This document shows positions 18,306-27,343 of a stretch of 64,000 nt of DNA, in pieces. A program made the translations under genes and the position numbers. Within the stretch, counting starts at the first letter, position 1; each line of letters begins with the position of its first letter. The notes under the pieces were generated by a model that worked only from the letters and a program-made list of their open reading frames with translations, did no database searches and was not told the DNA's origin. The stretch comes from Parvibaculum sp046297875. Its GTDB lineage: Bacteria > Pseudomonadota > Alphaproteobacteria > Parvibaculales > Parvibaculaceae. Location: NCBI RefSeq assembly GCF_046297875.1, contig NZ_JBKBHD010000001.1, positions 2,294,001 to 2,358,000 on the forward strand, written 5' to 3'.

Positions 18306-19131
18306 ATCGAACGCGGTGGCACAGGCGGAAGCCTATTACGACAGCCCGGACGCGGATTCCTTCTACTTCACGATCTGGGGCGGCGAAGACATCCATATCG
18401 GCATGTATGAAAGCGACGATGAGGCGATCGTTCCGGCAAGCCACCGGAACGACGAGACGCTCGCCTCGATGCTGAAGGGTGTGACGAAAGACAGTGTTGT
18501 GCTCGATATCGGCGCAGGCTATGGCGGCGCGGCGCGGCATCTTGCGAAGACGCGGGGCTGCAAGGTCATCTGTGTCAATATCAGCGAGACCCAGAACAGG
18601 CTCAATCGCGAGCTGAACCGTAAGGCAGGGCTCGACGGCCGTATCGAGGTTCTGCATGGCGATTTCGAGAATATTCCGGTCGAGCCGGACAGCGTCGACA
18701 TCGTCTGGTCGCAGGATGCGATCCTGCACAGCGGCAACCGTCCGCGCGTACTCGACGAAGTGCAGCGAGTGCTGAAGCCGGGCGGGCAGTTCATCTTCAC
18801 CGATCCGATGCAGGCCGATGACTGCCCTGAAGGCGTCTTGCAGCCGATCCTTGATCGCATTCATCTGGAGACGCTTGGCAGCTTCGGGTTCTATGAAAAG
18901 GAACTTTCGGCGCGAGGTTTCGAGAAGCTCGAGGTGATCGACATGACGCATCAGCTCCGCCGTCACTACTGGCGGGTGGGTCAGGAACTTGAGGCGAACT
19001 ACGAGCGGCTGACCAAGGGCGTCAGCACGGATTATCTCGACAATATGCTGAAAGGTCTTGAGCGCTGGGTGGATGGCGCCGAGAAGGGCTGGCTTGCCTG
19101 GGGCGTAATGCACTACCGCTTGGCAAAGTGA
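18292..19131 (+). CDS. sarcosine/dimethylglycine N-methyltransferase (SDMT)
   Basis: SDMT adds the last methyl groups, sarcosine to dimethylglycine to glycine betaine. The 279-residue protein has the family's opening AEAYYDSPDADSFYFTIWGG with DIHIGMY, SAM motif I VVLDIGAGYGGAARHLA, DIVWSQDAILHSGNR and VLKPGGQFIFTDPMQ. I start it at the ATG at 18292, inside the last codons of GSMT (14-base overlap in another frame), not at the earlier open frame. The pair is enough to convert glycine to betaine with three SAM. Confidence 0.93.
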   Translation: MSKTRSNAVAQAEAYYDSPDADSFYFTIWGGEDIHIGMYESDDEAIVPASHRNDETLASMLKGVTKDSVVLDIGAGYGGAARHLAKTRGCKVICVNISETQNRLNRELNRKAGLDGRIEVLHGDFENIPVEPDSVDIVWSQDAILHSGNRPRVLDEVQRVLKPGGQFIFTDPMQADDCPEGVLQPILDRIHLETLGSFGFYEKELSARGFEKLEVIDMTHQLRRHYWRVGQELEANYERLTKGVSTDYLDNMLKGLERWVDGAEKGWLAWGVMHYRLAK

Positions 19132-19269
19132 TAGCCGGGGGCTAGATTTCTACTGCCGGAACGACCCGGCGACAGGGATCGGAAGATGAGCGCGACACTT
19201 TTCGCACAGCTGAATTGGTGGACCACCTGAAGGGTGGCCCCGTTCCGTCGTCTGACGATCAAACCGGAC

Positions 19270-19298
19270 AAGGCCGCCCCATCTGGAGGCGGCCTTTT
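19270..19298 (+). terminator. Rho-independent terminator after the betaine operon
   Basis: AAGGCCGCC (19270-19278) pairs with GGCGGCCTT (19288-19296) across a 9-base loop, and TTTTCGTTT follows. It lies 138 bases after SDMT and before the next gene on the same strand. Confidence 0.75.
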
Positions 19299-19364
19299 CG
19301 TTTGCGCATAGGGCATCGAAGGCGTCTCCGGGTGGCGGCCAAGCCGTGATATCGGGAGAGAAAC

Positions 19365-20075
19365 ATGCTGAAGCCGCAAACGGGCGCCGCGCGCGAATTC
19401 GAACTCGAGGGTATCGTGCCCTGGGGGCGTCGCTTCTCGGAATACGAGGCGTTTTTTGCGCTGGCCGATTTCCGTTTTCCGGGAACGGTGCTCGATGTGG
19501 TTGCCGGGCCGTCATCCTTCGCAGCAGAGGCGCAGGCGCGAGGGATCAAGGTTGTGGCCGCCGATCCGCTCTACTGCTACCCGGGCGAGGAAATCGAGCG
19601 CCGCTTCGAACTGACGGTCGAGGCAATGCGGGCGGGAATGCGCCGTGCCGCCTATCGCTTCAACTGGAAGCACTACGGCTCGGAGGAGGGCATTCACCGG
19701 CTCAGGCGGGAGGCGCTGGCGCTATTTCTTGCCAACTATGAGGCGGGCAAGCGGGAGGGGCGATATGTGACGGCGGCCTTGCCTGTGCTGCCATTCGCGG
19801 ATGGCGCCTTCGGCCTCGCGCTCGTCTCGCATCTCTTGTTCCTCTATGGGGACAAGCTCGACTTCGCCTTTCATCTGGCGGCACTCCGGGAGCTGTTGCG
19901 TGTCGCGCCGGAAGTTCGCGTATTCCCGCTGATGAACCTCGACGGCCTGCCGTCGAGCCATCTGCCGGGCGTAATGCGGACGCTGCGCGAGGAAGGCGCT
20001 GAGGTGGAGCTTGTCGAAGTGCCGTTCGAGTTTCAGCGAGGCGCCACACGCATGTTGCGGGCAAGGCGCCGATAA
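19365..20075 (+). CDS. methyltransferase-like protein with atypical SAM motif
   Basis: A 236-residue protein that looks like a class I SAM methyltransferase: a Rossmann start (VLDVVAGPSSFAAEAQARG, then VVAADPLY), a central LPFADGAFGLALVSHLLFLY and a C-terminal MLRARRR. The glycine-rich loop is poor (DVVAGPSS instead of D-x-G-x-G-x-G), so SAM binding may be altered. This type of stand-alone protein is common and its substrate is unknown. GGGAGAG lies just before the ATG. It is 28 bases upstream of the Na/phosphate symporter and perhaps cotranscribed with it. Confidence 0.75.
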   Translation: MLKPQTGAAREFELEGIVPWGRRFSEYEAFFALADFRFPGTVLDVVAGPSSFAAEAQARGIKVVAADPLYCYPGEEIERRFELTVEAMRAGMRRAAYRFNWKHYGSEEGIHRLRREALALFLANYEAGKREGRYVTAALPVLPFADGAFGLALVSHLLFLYGDKLDFAFHLAALRELLRVAPEVRVFPLMNLDGLPSSHLPGVMRTLREEGAEVELVEVPFEFQRGATRMLRARRR

Positions 20076-20103
20076 AGCGATACTCGCTGCCGCGGAGGCG
20101 TGA

Positions 20104-21774
20104 ATGGGTATCGACAGCATTACGGGACTGCTTGGCGGGCTGGGGCTTTTCCTGGTCGGCATGTGGTTGATGACCGAGGGGTTGAAAGTCGCCGCCGGAC
20201 CGTCGCTCAAGATGCTGCTTGAGCGCTGGACGAATACGAGGGCAAAGGGACTGGCAACCGGCTTTGCCCTCACAGCGCTTGTGCAATCGTCGAGCGCCGT
20301 GACGGTGGCGGCCATCGGCTTCGTCAATGCCGGTGTCCTGACGCTTGGGCAGGCGATCTGGGTCATTTTCGGCAGCAATGTCGGGACGACCATGACAGGC
20401 TGGATCGTCGCGACGGTCGGCTTGAATGTGAATATCGAGTTCCTCGCGTTGCCGCTGATCGGGCTCGGCATGATCGTGCGGCTGATCTGGTCCGGCGCGG
20501 CAAGGGGTGCGCTGGGCGAAGCCATTGCCGGCTTTGGCCTTTTCTTTCTCGGGGTTGCCGTTCTCAAGGAGACATTCGAGGGAATCGCGGCGGCTATCCC
20601 GATCGAAATGATGGCCGGCGGCTATTTGCAGGATTTTCTGTTCCTGCTTGCGGGCTTTGCCATCACCGCGCTGGCGCAGTCGTCGAGCGCCTCGATCGCG
20701 GTGGCGCTATCGGCGGTATCCGGCGGTTTGGTCAGCCTTGAAACAGGTGCGGCAATGGTGATCGGTGCCAACCTCGGTACGACGGTTACGGGAATGCTGG
20801 CCGTTCTCAATGCCACCTCAAATGCGAAACGGGTCGCGGCGAGCCATGTGATCTTCAATTTGGCGACCGGGGCGCTCGCCTTTCTCATCCTGCCCGGCTT
20901 CGTCTGGCTGGCGGGACTGGCGGCGGCAGCCGGATATGCCGATCCGGGGCCCGCGGCAACGCTGGCTCTGTTTCATACGTTGTTTAACGTTTCCGGCGTA
21001 TTGCTGTTCTGGTTCCTAGGCGACCGGTTGATCCGTCGCGTCGAAGCCATGTTTACCTCGCAGGAGGAAAGCGAGGCCCGGCCAAGGCATCTCGACAGGA
21101 CGCTGCGCGACATGCCGTCGCTCGCGGCGGCGAGCCTGCTGCTCGAACTTCGCAGGTTCGGCGGCATGACGAGCGACATGGTCGTGCAATATCTGAAGGC
21201 ACCTGTAATGCGCGCGACTATGGTCGCGCGGCGCGCGCTTTTACTTGCAAAACTTTCCGAAGCGATCAGCGATTATGCGGCGGGCATGTCGGTGGCGCGG
21301 CTGCCGGAAAAGTTGCCGGATGCGCTTGCCCATAGTCTGCGCGCCTTGCAGCACTACAATGGCATGGTGCATGAATTGCAGGAATTGATGGAACACGTTG
21401 GCGAGCAGCGCAATCTGCCAGAGAGTCTGGCGGCGGAACTGCGCGGCTACCGGATTTCCCTCGAAGAGCTGCTTTCCGATACGTCGCTGACGGACAGGGC
21501 AGGAGATGGCGAGGCCCTGTCGGCGAGGGGACAGGCGTTCGAAGCGGAATACCAGCATATAAAGGATGCCGCGCTTTCAGCTGCGTCGCGCGGCGGCATG
21601 GATCACCTGAAACCCCTTGACGATGCGATCCGCGAGGCGGATCTCATCCGACGGATTGCCCATCATGCGGTGCGCGCAGCCATGCGGATCGAGGCGGCAG
21701 AAGCAATCGTCGCACCGCAGAAGCGGGACGCTCAGGCAGAGCCGGTGGCCGAAGCCGTGGCACGCAACGAGTAG
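20104..21774 (+). CDS. Na/phosphate cotransporter family protein with C-terminal PhoU-like domain
   Basis: A 556-residue protein of the NptA/YjbB family. The membrane part has the two inverted repeats with the hallmark QSSSAVTVA (near residue 60) and QSSSASIAVA (near 193), each followed by GxNxGTT (GSNVGTTMTG, GANLGTTVTG). From about residue 330 a soluble helical region resembles PhoU (LREFGG-like LELRRFGGMTSDMV, then long helices). The protein probably moves phosphate with sodium, in E. coli as export. The alpha/beta hydrolase on the opposite strand ends 3 bases away. Confidence 0.9.
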   Translation: MGIDSITGLLGGLGLFLVGMWLMTEGLKVAAGPSLKMLLERWTNTRAKGLATGFALTALVQSSSAVTVAAIGFVNAGVLTLGQAIWVIFGSNVGTTMTGWIVATVGLNVNIEFLALPLIGLGMIVRLIWSGAARGALGEAIAGFGLFFLGVAVLKETFEGIAAAIPIEMMAGGYLQDFLFLLAGFAITALAQSSSASIAVALSAVSGGLVSLETGAAMVIGANLGTTVTGMLAVLNATSNAKRVAASHVIFNLATGALAFLILPGFVWLAGLAAAAGYADPGPAATLALFHTLFNVSGVLLFWFLGDRLIRRVEAMFTSQEESEARPRHLDRTLRDMPSLAAASLLLELRRFGGMTSDMVVQYLKAPVMRATMVARRALLLAKLSEAISDYAAGMSVARLPEKLPDALAHSLRALQHYNGMVHELQELMEHVGEQRNLPESLAAELRGYRISLEELLSDTSLTDRAGDGEALSARGQAFEAEYQHIKDAALSAASRGGMDHLKPLDDAIREADLIRRIAHHAVRAAMRIEAAEAIVAPQKRDAQAEPVAEAVARNE

Positions 21775-21777
21775 ACC

Positions 21778-22650
21778 TCAGCGCGCCACGCGGTCGAGGA
21801 AGGCGTCGATTGTGGCGACGACTTCCGGCTCGTCGAGGAAAGGCGCGTGGCCGCGGTCTTTCGCCGTGACGGCGGAGACATCCACATAGTCCGCTGTCAT
21901 GCGGGTGACGATGGCCTCGCTCAGGAGGTCCGAATTCTCGCCGCGCACGACGAGAACCGGCTTTTGCGCCAGCGCGCCGAATTGCGGCCACATAGTCGGC
22001 ACTTCGCCATTCGAAGCTTCGAGTCCCTTGCGCATGGCGGTGCCGATCTTCGGGTCGTAATCGAGTTTCGGGGCGCCATTGTCCTCGGCGAAGGTGCGCC
22101 GGCTGAACGCCCGCCATTCTTCGGCGGTGAGGTTCGGGAATTCGCGTTCGTTCATCATGCGCAGCTTTACCGCCGCCTCGTCCCAGCTTTGCGGCGTTTC
22201 CATGATGCCGACATAACCGGCGATGCGCTCGATGCCTTTCCTTTCGAGCTCCGGGCCTATGTCGTTCAGGATCGCGGCCTTGATGACATTCGGGCGGAAC
22301 GCTGCAAGCGCCATGGTGACGATACCGCCGCGCGAGGTGCCGATGAAGACCGCCTGGCCGATGCCTGCGGCACCCATCAGGTCGAGTGTGTCCATCATTT
22401 CATGGGCAGGCGTGTAATCCGCCCAGTTATCGCACCAGGCCGAGCGGCCCCGGCCCCGGAAGTCCGGGCAGAGGACGCGGTGCTTCGCAGCGAGATGCGT
22501 TGCCAGCGCGTCGAAGTCCTTTGAGTTGCGGGTGAGGCCAGGCAGGCAGATGACAGGCGTGCCTGGCGCCGCGCGGTCGCCATAATCCCGGGCATAGAGC
22601 TGCAGGCCATCCTGGCTGGTGTAGAAGACGTCACGAAATGAGGCGGCCAT
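21778..22650 (-). CDS. alpha/beta hydrolase
   Basis: A 290-residue alpha/beta hydrolase. The oxyanion region is VICLPGLTRNSKDF, followed by CPDFRGRGRSAW; the nucleophile elbow is FIGTSRGGIVTM (Ser). A late Asp in GENSDLLS and His in KDRGHAPFLDEP complete the triad. The ATG at 22650 has GGAG 9 bases upstream; the frame also opens 15 bases earlier at a GTG. The family includes esterases and haloperoxidase-like proteins, so the substrate is unknown. It is convergent with the symporter gene. Confidence 0.9.
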   Translation of the reverse strand: MAASFRDVFYTSQDGLQLYARDYGDRAAPGTPVICLPGLTRNSKDFDALATHLAAKHRVLCPDFRGRGRSAWCDNWADYTPAHEMMDTLDLMGAAGIGQAVFIGTSRGGIVTMALAAFRPNVIKAAILNDIGPELERKGIERIAGYVGIMETPQSWDEAAVKLRMMNEREFPNLTAEEWRAFSRRTFAEDNGAPKLDYDPKIGTAMRKGLEASNGEVPTMWPQFGALAQKPVLVVRGENSDLLSEAIVTRMTADYVDVSAVTAKDRGHAPFLDEPEVVATIDAFLDRVAR

Positions 22651-22725
22651 GCGGAGGCACTCCACGCTGTTACGAGGTGGCGATCTTGTTCAAGCGAGAC
22701 GGCTGCCGCAAGCGCGAAAGCGTGA

Positions 22726-25005
22726 CTAGTGGTCTTCTGCTTCGATGACCGGGGCCATGCCGCTCACCGGCGATGCGACGGGTGTCGGCGTCACGGTGCC
22801 AGGGATAGCCGAAGGCTGTGCGGCGGGCGTAGCGCCAGGCGGTGCGAGCGGAACATTGCTAGGCCGAGGTGTAGGCGCGGGGTCATTGATCGGGGCCGAG
22901 CCGGTGTAACGGCGAATGTCTTGATCGATGCGAATGGGCTGCGGCGCGCCGTCAAGCCGCCCGCGATAGACCTCGAGATTCTCCATCACGCGCTGGACGT
23001 AGTTGCGTGTTTCCGAAAACGGGATGCTTTCGATCCAGTCGATCGGATCGACAGCGGTCGAGCGGGGATCACCGAAGCGGTTCACCCATTGGCGGACGCG
23101 GGATGAGCCGGCGTTGTAGGCGGCGATGCTCATGATGTAGGAGCCGCCGAATTCGTTCTCGACAAGGTCGCCGAGATGGGCGGCACCAAGCGTCGCATTG
23201 TAGACGGGGTCGTTCAGGCGGCTCTGGTTATAGGGCAGGCCGACCTGCTTTGCGACGATACGCGCCGTGCCGGGCATGAGCTGCATGATGCCGCGCGCAC
23301 CGGCCGGGCTCAGCGCATTCGGGTCGAACTCGCTTTCCTGCCGCGACAGGCCGTAGACGAGCGCCTTTTCGACAGGCGGGCCGCGATGCGTCCATGCGGG
23401 CATGGCGTCGGTCGGATAGGCGTGTTCGGCGATCACGATATTGCGGGAAAGTGCGTTCTTGGCAACACGCAGCGAGAGCTTGCGGTCGCCGAAATTGAGC
23501 GCCAGCTCAGACAAGGCACTGAGTTCGGTCTTGCTTTCGAGCGTGTTCGATAGATGCAGCATGACGGCCCAGAGTTCCCGTTCGCGCTCCATGTCTTTCA
23601 GAATTCGCGCGGCGCGCACGAGTTCGCGGTCCGAGAACTGCCGGGTCGTGCCTGCATCGCGTGGCGGCTGGGCGGGCAGAGTGAGCTTCACATCCCCGCC
23701 GCGGCTCGCAAGGGCCGCCTTGGCGAGCTGACCGTAGAAGGTCGTCGGATAGGAGGCGGCTAGGTTGAAATAGCGGTCAGCGTCCGCCTGCTTGCCGGCG
23801 GCGGAGGCTGCGCGCGCAGACCAGTATTCCGCTCGCGCCTTGCTGATGGGCGTCGAAACGCCCGCCTCGAGCTTGCGGAAATGGTCATAGGCCATGTCGG
23901 GCTTGTTCAGGAACTGGAGCGCAATCCAGCCGGCCATGAATTCGGCATCTGCAAAGTCCACGCCTTCGCTGAGGCCGCTGCCCGCGGCAATCTGGTAGGC
24001 CTGCATGTAGAGGCCATCGGCAAGAGCCTTGCGTGCAAGAATGCGCCGTTCGATCCACCAGGTTTCCGGCCGGACCAGTTTGTGCGGCTCGGTCGGCGCG
24101 GTCAGCAGCAGCGGCAGAGCATTGTGATCGTTGCCGCGCTGGCGCTCATAGCGCACCTGCTCGTAAAGCAGGCCGGGGTCAGCGCGCAGCGCCGGCGGCA
24201 CCTGCGATAGCGCGGCCTGGGCCCGGCTTGATCCGGAAATGAACTCGATGCGCGCATCGGCAAGGGCGCGGGCCTCCTGGCCGAGAAGGGCGGCGGTGGT
24301 GCGGGCATCCGAGGTGCGGCGCTCCCAGAGGAGGCGGGCGAGCCGGTTCTGCTGCGCTTCGGTATTCAGATGCTGGCCATAGGCCGCCAGAATTTCCTTT
24401 TGCCGGGTGGGGGAGAAGTCGTTTTCGACCCATGCCCGGCGGATCCATTCCGCGCCTTCGCCCGTGCGCCCGAGTTCAATGAGCGCCTTGCCATAGCGGA
24501 TGCGGCCTTCGCCTGTCTCCGGCCCATTGGCCGAGAACCATTCGACGACATCCTCGTTCGACATCGGATAGGAGAGCAGCGCGCGTTCCGCCCGAAGATT
24601 GAGTGTTGCCATGCGCGGCCAGCCCGGATTGGCGTCCGTGAAGGCGACGATCTCGGAAAAGGTCGCGGTGCTGTTGTCGGAAATGAGGCGGGACCAGGTG
24701 ACGAGTTTGATGGCCGTGGGGTCGGAGACTTGCGGCAGGTGCTGGCTTGCGGCAATCCAGTTGCCGCGATCCGACTCCGCGAAGGCCGAACGCAGGGCGC
24801 CGATCTGGGCGGCGCTCAGACCCGAATATGCACCGGCCGAAGCGGCCCGCGCAGCCGGTGCGGCTGCTACCGGTGTGGCGGCCGCCTGGGCGCCATCGGG
24901 GCGGGCAAGGGGAACTGTCGAGGCGGTCGAACCCACGGATGTGGCGGCGAGTGCCGCCAGGGATAGAGCCGCAACCCGAAAACGCTTCACCGAGGACTTT
25001 GCCAT
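22726..25005 (-). CDS. soluble lytic murein transglycosylase (Slt70-like)
   Basis: A periplasmic enzyme that cleaves peptidoglycan between MurNAc and GlcNAc with 1,6-anhydro product. The 759-residue chain has a signal peptide (FRVAALSLAALAATSV), a long alpha-superhelical U-shaped region of TPR-like repeats (about 60-530) and the C-terminal SLT domain. Catalytic Glu is in SRQESEFDP near residue 557; GIMQLMPGTA and SIAAYNAGSSRVRQW follow. A Pro/Ala-rich tail of about 60 residues (NDPAPTPRPSNVP) ends the protein, longer than in E. coli Slt. The gene is monocistronic and divergent from dapA. Confidence 0.92.
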   Translation of the reverse strand: MAKSSVKRFRVAALSLAALAATSVGSTASTVPLARPDGAQAAATPVAAAPAARAASAGAYSGLSAAQIGALRSAFAESDRGNWIAASQHLPQVSDPTAIKLVTWSRLISDNSTATFSEIVAFTDANPGWPRMATLNLRAERALLSYPMSNEDVVEWFSANGPETGEGRIRYGKALIELGRTGEGAEWIRRAWVENDFSPTRQKEILAAYGQHLNTEAQQNRLARLLWERRTSDARTTAALLGQEARALADARIEFISGSSRAQAALSQVPPALRADPGLLYEQVRYERQRGNDHNALPLLLTAPTEPHKLVRPETWWIERRILARKALADGLYMQAYQIAAGSGLSEGVDFADAEFMAGWIALQFLNKPDMAYDHFRKLEAGVSTPISKARAEYWSARAASAAGKQADADRYFNLAASYPTTFYGQLAKAALASRGGDVKLTLPAQPPRDAGTTRQFSDRELVRAARILKDMERERELWAVMLHLSNTLESKTELSALSELALNFGDRKLSLRVAKNALSRNIVIAEHAYPTDAMPAWTHRGPPVEKALVYGLSRQESEFDPNALSPAGARGIMQLMPGTARIVAKQVGLPYNQSRLNDPVYNATLGAAHLGDLVENEFGGSYIMSIAAYNAGSSRVRQWVNRFGDPRSTAVDPIDWIESIPFSETRNYVQRVMENLEVYRGRLDGAPQPIRIDQDIRRYTGSAPINDPAPTPRPSNVPLAPPGATPAAQPSAIPGTVTPTPVASPVSGMAPVIEAEDH

Positions 25006-25286
25006 CGAGGTGTTTTACCTGACCTGTATGAGCCGAATCTTGCCTGCGCCGCGGCCCATCAGGGGCCGGGCGTGCGCCGCTGACCGTATAGCGGCACTGC
25101 CTCAGCCTGCCATCCAGTCATTTATTTGAGACTAATCGCGGCCCCCACTGCGCCGCAACAGGAACCGGAGGCCGGAACAGGCAGGTTTCTTGCCGCGTCC
25201 GGTACTTGCGGTTATGTTGCGCGCCTTCGGGAACCGCCCGAAACAGCCCCCCGGCAGGGTAAATCCGGGGTAACGGAGCCATAGCC

Positions 25287-26162
25287 ATGTTCAAGGGATC
25301 GTTCACTGCACTCATTACGCCGTTCAAGGGCGGCAAGGTGGATGAGTCGGCGTTCGTGAAACTTGTGGAATGGCAGATCGAGCAGGGTACGCATGGGCTG
25401 GTTCCCTGCGGCACGACGGGCGAGTCCCCGACGCTGTCGCATGATGAGCACAAGCGAGTGGTTCAGCTTTGCATCGAGACGGCGCGCGGCCGGGTGCCCG
25501 TCATCGCCGGGGCGGGCTCGAACAATACGGTTGAGGCGATCGAGCTGACCGCTTTCGCGAAGGAAGCGGGCGCCGACGCCGTGCTCAGCGTGACCGGCTA
25601 TTACAACAAGCCGTCGCAGGAAGGCATCTATCAGCACTTCAAGGCGGTGAATGATGCCGTCGACATTCCGATCATCCTCTACAACATTCCCGGCCGGACC
25701 ATTGTCGACATTTCGCTGGAGACGATGACCCGGCTTTTCGCTCTGAAGAACGTGGCCGGCGTAAAGGATGCAACCGCGAATATCGCGCGGGTGAGCCTGC
25801 AGCGCATGGCGATGGGGACCGATTTCTGCCAGCTTTCGGGTGAGGACGCGACCGCGCTTGCCTTCAATGCGCATGGCGGCGTCGGTTGCATTTCGGTGAC
25901 CGCAAATATCGCGCCGAAGCTTTGCGCGGAATTCCAGGAGGCGACGCTTGCCGGCGATTATGCCAAGGCGCTTCAGATTCAGGACCGGCTGATGCCGCTC
26001 CACAACTCGCTCTTCATCGACCCCAATCCGGCACCGGTGAAGTATGGCGCAAGCCTGCTTGGCCTTTGCGAGAATGAAATCAGGCTTCCGCTGGTGACAG
26101 CGAGCGCTTCGGTTCAGGACAAGGTTCGGGACGCGATGTGGAGTGCCGGCCTCCTCAACTGA
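25287..26162 (+). CDS. dapA: 4-hydroxy-tetrahydrodipicolinate synthase
   Basis: DapA condenses pyruvate and aspartate semialdehyde, the first step of lysine and diaminopimelate synthesis. The 291-residue TIM barrel has the pyruvate-binding CGTTGESPTLS, the GYYNKPSQEG stretch (Tyr near 105), LYNIPGRT and the Schiff-base lysine K160 in GVKDATAN. The ATG at 25287 is 281 bases from the divergent transglycosylase start; I saw no clear regulatory site in that gap. smpB follows 25 bases downstream. Confidence 0.96.
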   Translation: MFKGSFTALITPFKGGKVDESAFVKLVEWQIEQGTHGLVPCGTTGESPTLSHDEHKRVVQLCIETARGRVPVIAGAGSNNTVEAIELTAFAKEAGADAVLSVTGYYNKPSQEGIYQHFKAVNDAVDIPIILYNIPGRTIVDISLETMTRLFALKNVAGVKDATANIARVSLQRMAMGTDFCQLSGEDATALAFNAHGGVGCISVTANIAPKLCAEFQEATLAGDYAKALQIQDRLMPLHNSLFIDPNPAPVKYGASLLGLCENEIRLPLVTASASVQDKVRDAMWSAGLLN

Positions 26163-26187
26163 GGGGCGGGAAGGAAACAGGCGAGCC

Positions 26188-26685
26188 ATGTCCTCTAAAA
26201 GCGGCGGCGCCAAACGGAAGCCCGGTGACGGCAGCAAGATCATTGCCGACAACCGCAAGGCGCGCTTCAACTACAGCATTACCGAGACGTTCGAGGCCGG
26301 TATCGAGCTCAAGGGCAGCGAGGTTAAGTCGCTGCGCACGGGGCAGGGCAGCCTCAACGAGGCCTATGCCCATGCGACGAAGGATGGCGAGATCATGCTG
26401 GTCAACGCCTATATCCCCGTCTATCTGCAGGCAAACCGCTTCAACCATGAGACGCGGCGGCCGCGAAAGCTGCTGCTGCACCGGCGCGAGATCGACAAGC
26501 TCACGGCGGCCGTGCAGCGGCAGGGCATGACCATCGTGCCGCTCCGCATGTATTTCAACGACAAGGGCTTCGTGAAGGTCGAGATCGGGCTTGCACAGGG
26601 CAAGAAGCTCGCCGACAAGCGCGAGACGCTGAAGGAGCGCAGCTGGGAGCGCGACAAGGCTCGGCTGATGCGCGAAAAGGGCTGA
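26188..26685 (+). CDS. smpB: SsrA-binding protein
   Basis: SmpB escorts tmRNA to stalled ribosomes. From the ATG at 26188 it is 165 residues, near the usual length. Conserved blocks are ADNRKARFNYSITETFEAG, IELKGSEVKSLR, NHETRRPRKLLLH and the basic C-terminal tail KKLADKRETLKERSWERD that mimics the mRNA in the decoding site. The upstream open frame (to 26143) overlaps dapA and adds nothing family-like. The dapA-smpB order is widespread in alphaproteobacteria. Its stop is 6 bases from the convergent uracil-DNA glycosylase stop. Confidence 0.96.
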   Translation: MSSKSGGAKRKPGDGSKIIADNRKARFNYSITETFEAGIELKGSEVKSLRTGQGSLNEAYAHATKDGEIMLVNAYIPVYLQANRFNHETRRPRKLLLHRREIDKLTAAVQRQGMTIVPLRMYFNDKGFVKVEIGLAQGKKLADKRETLKERSWERDKARLMREKG

Positions 26686-26691
26686 GACCCT

Positions 26692-27333
26692 TCAGTTTTC
26701 GAGGCAGGACTTGATGGCGCGGAAGACGCTCTGGAACATTTCCGGCGTAAGGCGGCGCGTGTTCGTGTTGTAACGCGAGCAGTGATAGCTGTCGAAAAGC
26801 GTTACACCGCCGGGAAGCTCGTGCGTTGCGCCATGCCCGAATGTGGCGGAAGCCTTGCGGATTCCTTGTGCCGAAAGCACTGCGTCATGGGCAATGCGGC
26901 CCAATGCCAAAATGGCTCTGAGGTCCGGCAATGCGGCGATACGGGATTTGAGAAAACCGAGACAGTTTTTCGCTTCGGCGGGCGTCGGCTTGTTTTGCGG
27001 CGGGACGCAGCGCACCGCATTGGTAATCATCGCGCCTTTCAGCTCAAGCCCGTCATCCGGGCGTGCGTCGTATGTTCCTTCGGCAAGGCCGAATTCAAGC
27101 AGCGTGCCGTAAAGAAGATCGCCGGCAAAGTCACCGGTGAAGGGCCGGCCGGTGCGGTTCGCTCCCTTTACGCCGGGTGCGAGGCCGACGATGAGGAGGT
27201 GCGCATTCGCATCGCCGAAGGAGGGAACCGGGGCATTGAACCAGTCGGGATGCGCCGCGTCATTGTCGCGGCGATAGGCGACTAGGCGAGGGCAAAGCGG
27301 ACAGTCGAGGGGCGCTTCGGCGGGAGAAGTCAT
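26692..27333 (-). CDS. uracil-DNA glycosylase, family 4/5 (UdgB-like)
   Basis: A DNA-repair glycosylase with an Fe-S cluster. The 213-residue protein from the ATG at 27333 starts with the Cys pair of CPLCPRLVAYR, then motif A in the family 5 form GLAPGVKGANRTGRPFTGD, further Cys in NAVRCVPP and KNCLGFL, and the C-terminal motif YHCSRYNTNTRRLT. Family 5 enzymes remove uracil, hypoxanthine and related bases without a motif-A Asp or Asn. The frame is open 123 bases further upstream, inside the NYN gene, but those residues (many Thr/Met/Arg) are not family-like. It lies 10 bases after the NYN gene on the same strand. Confidence 0.9.
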   Translation of the reverse strand: MTSPAEAPLDCPLCPRLVAYRRDNDAAHPDWFNAPVPSFGDANAHLLIVGLAPGVKGANRTGRPFTGDFAGDLLYGTLLEFGLAEGTYDARPDDGLELKGAMITNAVRCVPPQNKPTPAEAKNCLGFLKSRIAALPDLRAILALGRIAHDAVLSAQGIRKASATFGHGATHELPGGVTLFDSYHCSRYNTNTRRLTPEMFQSVFRAIKSCLEN

Positions 27334-27343
27334 TGCGGTCCAG

